Below, piece after piece: positions 50,933 to 53,119 of a stretch of DNA of 53,119 nucleotides (positions are counted from its first letter, which is position 1; every line of letters begins with the position of its first letter). The stretch is from a virus. Location of the stretch: positions 1-53,119 of the IMG/VR virus record IMGVR_UViG_3300042381_000142, one strand, 5' to 3'. Below the pieces are notes generated by a model that saw only the letters and a program-made list of their open reading frames with translations, was not told the origin of the DNA and did not search any database. The translations under genes and the position numbers were made by a program.

Positions 50933-51372
50933 CAGATAAAACGTCCTTTGGTTTTGCCTTGGGTAGCGATACCATCACCACGCTTAGAAGCAGTTGATCC
51001 GCCTTTGGCCATCTTTTTAACCTTGCCGCCCTTTTTAAACTGCTTGGTATTCTCGCCACGGTCTGTAACTCCGAAGCGACCGCCCATAGCGGGGGCTTGT
51101 TCAGCTACCATAACTTCTTCTATCATCGGACGAGCACGCATACCGGATGCAGCAGCGCGCTTGGCGTCGAAGTCAGCCCTTTGCATAGCCGCAACTTCTG
51201 CGGCTGTCGCTGCGCGTCGAGCGGTCTTCTTCTGTGCCGCTCCAGCCATACGAGGCGCTATACCCGCCATAGGGCCAAGTGCCTTATTCATTGCACCGAG
51301 TCCCTTACCAAATATACCCTTACCCGTTACAGCGCCTGCGAACGGTGAAATATCTCCAAGCTTAATACCCAT
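50932..51372 (-). CDS. KGG-motif virion protein (146 aa)
   Basis: MGIKLGDISPFAGAVTGKGI at the start and a repeat-like end with KKGGKVKKMAKGGST then GDGIATQGKTKGRFI. It has the same KGG-GKTK ending style as the 359-aa protein. Helical Ala-rich centre. Probable virion component. Confidence 0.72.
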   Translation of the reverse strand: MGIKLGDISPFAGAVTGKGIFGKGLGAMNKALGPMAGIAPRMAGAAQKKTARRAATAAEVAAMQRADFDAKRAAASGMRARPMIEEVMVAEQAPAMGGRFGVTDRGENTKQFKKGGKVKKMAKGGSTASKRGDGIATQGKTKGRFI

Positions 51373-52109
51373 TATGCTGCGTCCTTCTGTGCGGGGACAA
51401 CCATCGGATAGAGGATGTCTTGACCGTAGTTACCGATATATTCCTGTACGCCCATATGACCTAACGAGATTGATGGGTCGATCCAGACGTCGAAACCGAG
51501 TTCACGTGCACGGTCGCAGAAGAGGAAGTCTTCCCCCATGTAACCTTCTTCCGTAACTTGGAAATCAAACATCGCGGTAAGCGTGCGATCTGAGCGAGTG
51601 TCATAGTATCTCCATTCTGGATGGGCTTCAGCCATCTGCTCAAAGACTTCACGACGAACCAGCATAAAGGCAGTCGCCACGCGCTTCGCACGTACGAGGC
51701 CCATACCGTTCATGGTGAGTTCGCCATTTTCGTCATGGTCAAGCGTAGCGATGTAAGTTTTGGTTTCGCTGCGCGTACGGGGCACCGCAGCTACAATACC
51801 CTTCTTAGGGTCTGTACCCCACGCCATAAGGCGGAATACATCTTCTGGCTCGAAGTTAATGTCCGAGTCGATGAACATTAGGAAGTCGCAGTTCGACTCA
51901 AGCAGGTCTTGCGCCAGCAAGTTGCGCGCACGGGAGACAACAGAACAGCCGCAAATGCTGCCAATCTGAATATCAACCCCGTGCTGCGCAGCCTGTTGCG
52001 CGAAACGAGCAAGAGAAACAGCTAGCTTCAAGGATACCTTGAAGTCGTACGCTGGAAGAGCAATGAAGATGCTCTTACCAGCTAAGTCGTAGCTTTGTTC
52101 CTGTTGCAT
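51372..52109 (-). CDS. GT-A fold glycosyltransferase (245 aa)
   Basis: SVVSRARNLLAQDLL, DxD-type MFIDSDINF, and MGEDFLFCDR with LGHMGVQEY give the GT-A pattern. It is a paralogue of the early protein at 14472-15233. Being between virion genes, it may glycosylate a capsid or tail protein; this is inference. Confidence 0.8.
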   Translation of the reverse strand: MQQEQSYDLAGKSIFIALPAYDFKVSLKLAVSLARFAQQAAQHGVDIQIGSICGCSVVSRARNLLAQDLLESNCDFLMFIDSDINFEPEDVFRLMAWGTDPKKGIVAAVPRTRSETKTYIATLDHDENGELTMNGMGLVRAKRVATAFMLVRREVFEQMAEAHPEWRYYDTRSDRTLTAMFDFQVTEEGYMGEDFLFCDRARELGFDVWIDPSISLGHMGVQEYIGNYGQDILYPMVVPAQKDAA

Positions 52110-52112
52110 ATA

Positions 52113-52589
52113 TCACCCGTAAAAGGTTGTAGCGGTTACGTTTGCAGGCAAACCTACATAAATCCCGTTTTCCGCAAGGATGCCTTCGCCGGGAACGAGT
52201 ATAGAGTACGCCGTAGGATTGTAGGTATCGGCTTCTAACAGCAAGGTCATATAAACCGTCACGTTACCTGTACCCGAGGCTGCCGTAGTAACCGTAAAGG
52301 TGGTGGCATTAGCAGTAAGCACCGTATACGAACCGTCCACAGCGGTACCACTAGTAAAATCTAGAAATACCCTATCACCGGCAACAAGATTATTTGCTAC
52401 TGTGACGGTCAGCGTGGTTGAGGTGATGCTGTACGTACCTGCTTGCGGGTCGTTCTCCATAAAGAGGACGTTCCTCTGTGCCGCAGCCGCATTTGCAGAG
52501 ATAATAGCCCCCTTCAGGCGCGTACGGGAGCCATACGCAACGCCTGAAGCGCCCAAATGTTTGGATTTGACATCATATTGCATACCCAT
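52113..52589 (-). CDS. Ig-like virion decoration protein (158 aa)
   Basis: Residues about 50-110 are a Thr/Val-rich beta sandwich (STTLTVTVANNLVAGDRVFL) of Ig-like type. The ends are helical or extended. Similar proteins decorate phage heads. Function inferred. Confidence 0.72.
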   Translation of the reverse strand: MGMQYDVKSKHLGASGVAYGSRTRLKGAIISANAAAAQRNVLFMENDPQAGTYSITSTTLTVTVANNLVAGDRVFLDFTSGTAVDGSYTVLTANATTFTVTTAASGTGNVTVYMTLLLEADTYNPTAYSILVPGEGILAENGIYVGLPANVTATTFYG

Positions 52590-52620
52590 CAGTATTCTCC
52601 TTCTTAGAGGTTGTTACCGA

Positions 52621-52989
52621 TTACGAAGCAGTAGTAATTGCAGCCCAGCCGGTCGTGCCGTTGGTGTTGATGTATGCACGGTCGCCTACACCCGAACCAT
52701 CGCTACGCAGGTAGAGCGAACCCTTAGCTGCTGCAACAGTCGGAGCGCCTGAACCCATATAGATGCCCATACCAGCGGCGACGTTAGTGCCGATGAATGC
52801 AGAAGCACCGCCAGCGGTGAGGCCCGAAGCGCTACGAGCGGTAACCGTGCTCGTTGCAGCCAAAGAAGTTACCGAAGTAGCTGCACCGAAAGTGCCGGTG
52901 ACTGTTACAGTGCCGGTCGAGCCGTCGATTGAAATTGTTTGGAAGCCGTTCTCAGAACGAACTGGACCGTTAAATGTGGTATTAGCCAT
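52621..52989 (-). CDS. Head/fibre-associated structural protein (122 aa)
   Basis: MANTTFNGPVRSENGFQTIS then repeated Thr/Val beta strands. The pattern is common in aquatic phages next to capsid genes, in my recollection. SD AGGAG lies ten bases before the start. First visible gene of the late block in transcription order; a promoter or more genes lie to the right. Confidence 0.75.
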   Translation of the reverse strand: MANTTFNGPVRSENGFQTISIDGSTGTVTVTGTFGAATSVTSLAATSTVTARSASGLTAGGASAFIGTNVAAGMGIYMGSGAPTVAAAKGSLYLRSDGSGVGDRAYINTNGTTGWAAITTAS

Positions 52990-53119
52990 GATTTATCTCC
53001 TGTGTAGTAGCACTCGTACGTACCGTCTCTACTAAGTCCGCTGGGCCGGTCGGTACGAATATTGTTCCCTAGTAGCGTAGATATAGCACATATAAAAAAG
53101 AAGGGAAGAGATTTCTCTC
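52990..53119. other. Upstream leader of the last visible late gene
   Basis: No gene seen. The - strand has AGGAGATAAATC before the start codon and an AT-rich TATATGTGCTATATC that could be a -10 region, but no convincing -35. A short GAGA-GAAA-TCTC stem at the very edge with nearby T-runs may be a terminator of a gene further right. All weak. Confidence 0.3.

Noticed and set aside
1-53119. tRNA genes, insertion sequences, integrase or attachment sites
   Set aside because: I saw no cloverleaf candidates, no transposase or recombinase motifs, and no duplicated attachment-like ends.
52990-53119. A firm late promoter at the right edge
   Set aside because: A possible -10 is present but no matching -35; the window stops too soon to decide.

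Overview
The window is part of a lytic-looking tailed bacteriophage genome, most likely podovirus-like. It carries a phage-type family A DNA polymerase, a primase-helicase, ejection-type internal virion proteins, tail adaptors and fibres, and a T7-lysozyme-like amidase next to a holin-like peptide. I see no integrase, excisionase, tRNA or host-type housekeeping gene. No terminase, portal, major capsid or RNA polymerase gene is visible, so the window is not the whole genome; those genes probably lie beyond the right edge, upstream of the rightward end of the late operon. Several late genes (KGG-motif basic peptides, RGTGAATKG-type peptide, DUF5872-like and DUF6321-like proteins) belong to groups I associate from memory with uncultured aquatic phages. 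The host cannot be named from sequence alone.

Layout. 1-440: non-coding, strongly G-rich then C-rich, ending in promoter P1. 453-1328: one isolated, unrecognised gene closed by a cluster of GC-rich hairpins. 1500-2100: origin-like region with eight TGATAGT iterons, two 21-bp direct repeats, a perfect 24-bp palindrome and an AT-rich G-free stretch. 2094-5190: promoter P3 and a run of small unrecognised early genes. 5190-9470: promoter P2 and a MoxR-type AAA+ ATPase / HExxH-VWA / DUF3150-like cassette. 9500-22910: replication and DNA-metabolism genes (VRR-NUC nuclease, family A polymerase, Cas4/RecB-like nuclease, HNH-like protein, SNF2 helicase, an acidic-tailed Cys4 protein, DUF927-type primase-helicase), with a methyltransferase, a glycosyltransferase and several small HTH proteins among them. 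Everything up to here is on the + strand and ends at a strong terminator at 23155-23188.

From 23187 to the right end all genes are on the - strand, so transcription runs right to left. Read in that direction: structural/decoration-like proteins, a second glycosyltransferase, basic KGG-motif peptides, tail adaptors, fibre genes (one with seven 52-residue repeats that could form a propeller), amidase and holin, a 962-residue protein built from about 38 copies of a 22-residue repeat, more fibre and tail proteins, then an ejection module (Gly/Ala-rich protein, GNAT-like protein, Q-rich protein, transglycosylase protein, and a 2260-residue protein with a zincin-like motif).

The most notable signals not explained by genes are: eleven copies of the dyad TAAC-N4-GTTA, ten of them in the first 5.8 kb; two promoters sharing an identical 14-bp -35 block; a stereotyped ribosome binding cassette AAGGAGCAAG; the origin-like array; and an ochre stop in the 962-residue repeat protein at exactly the position where its C-terminal repeat has Gln, with a 20-codon open extension behind it.
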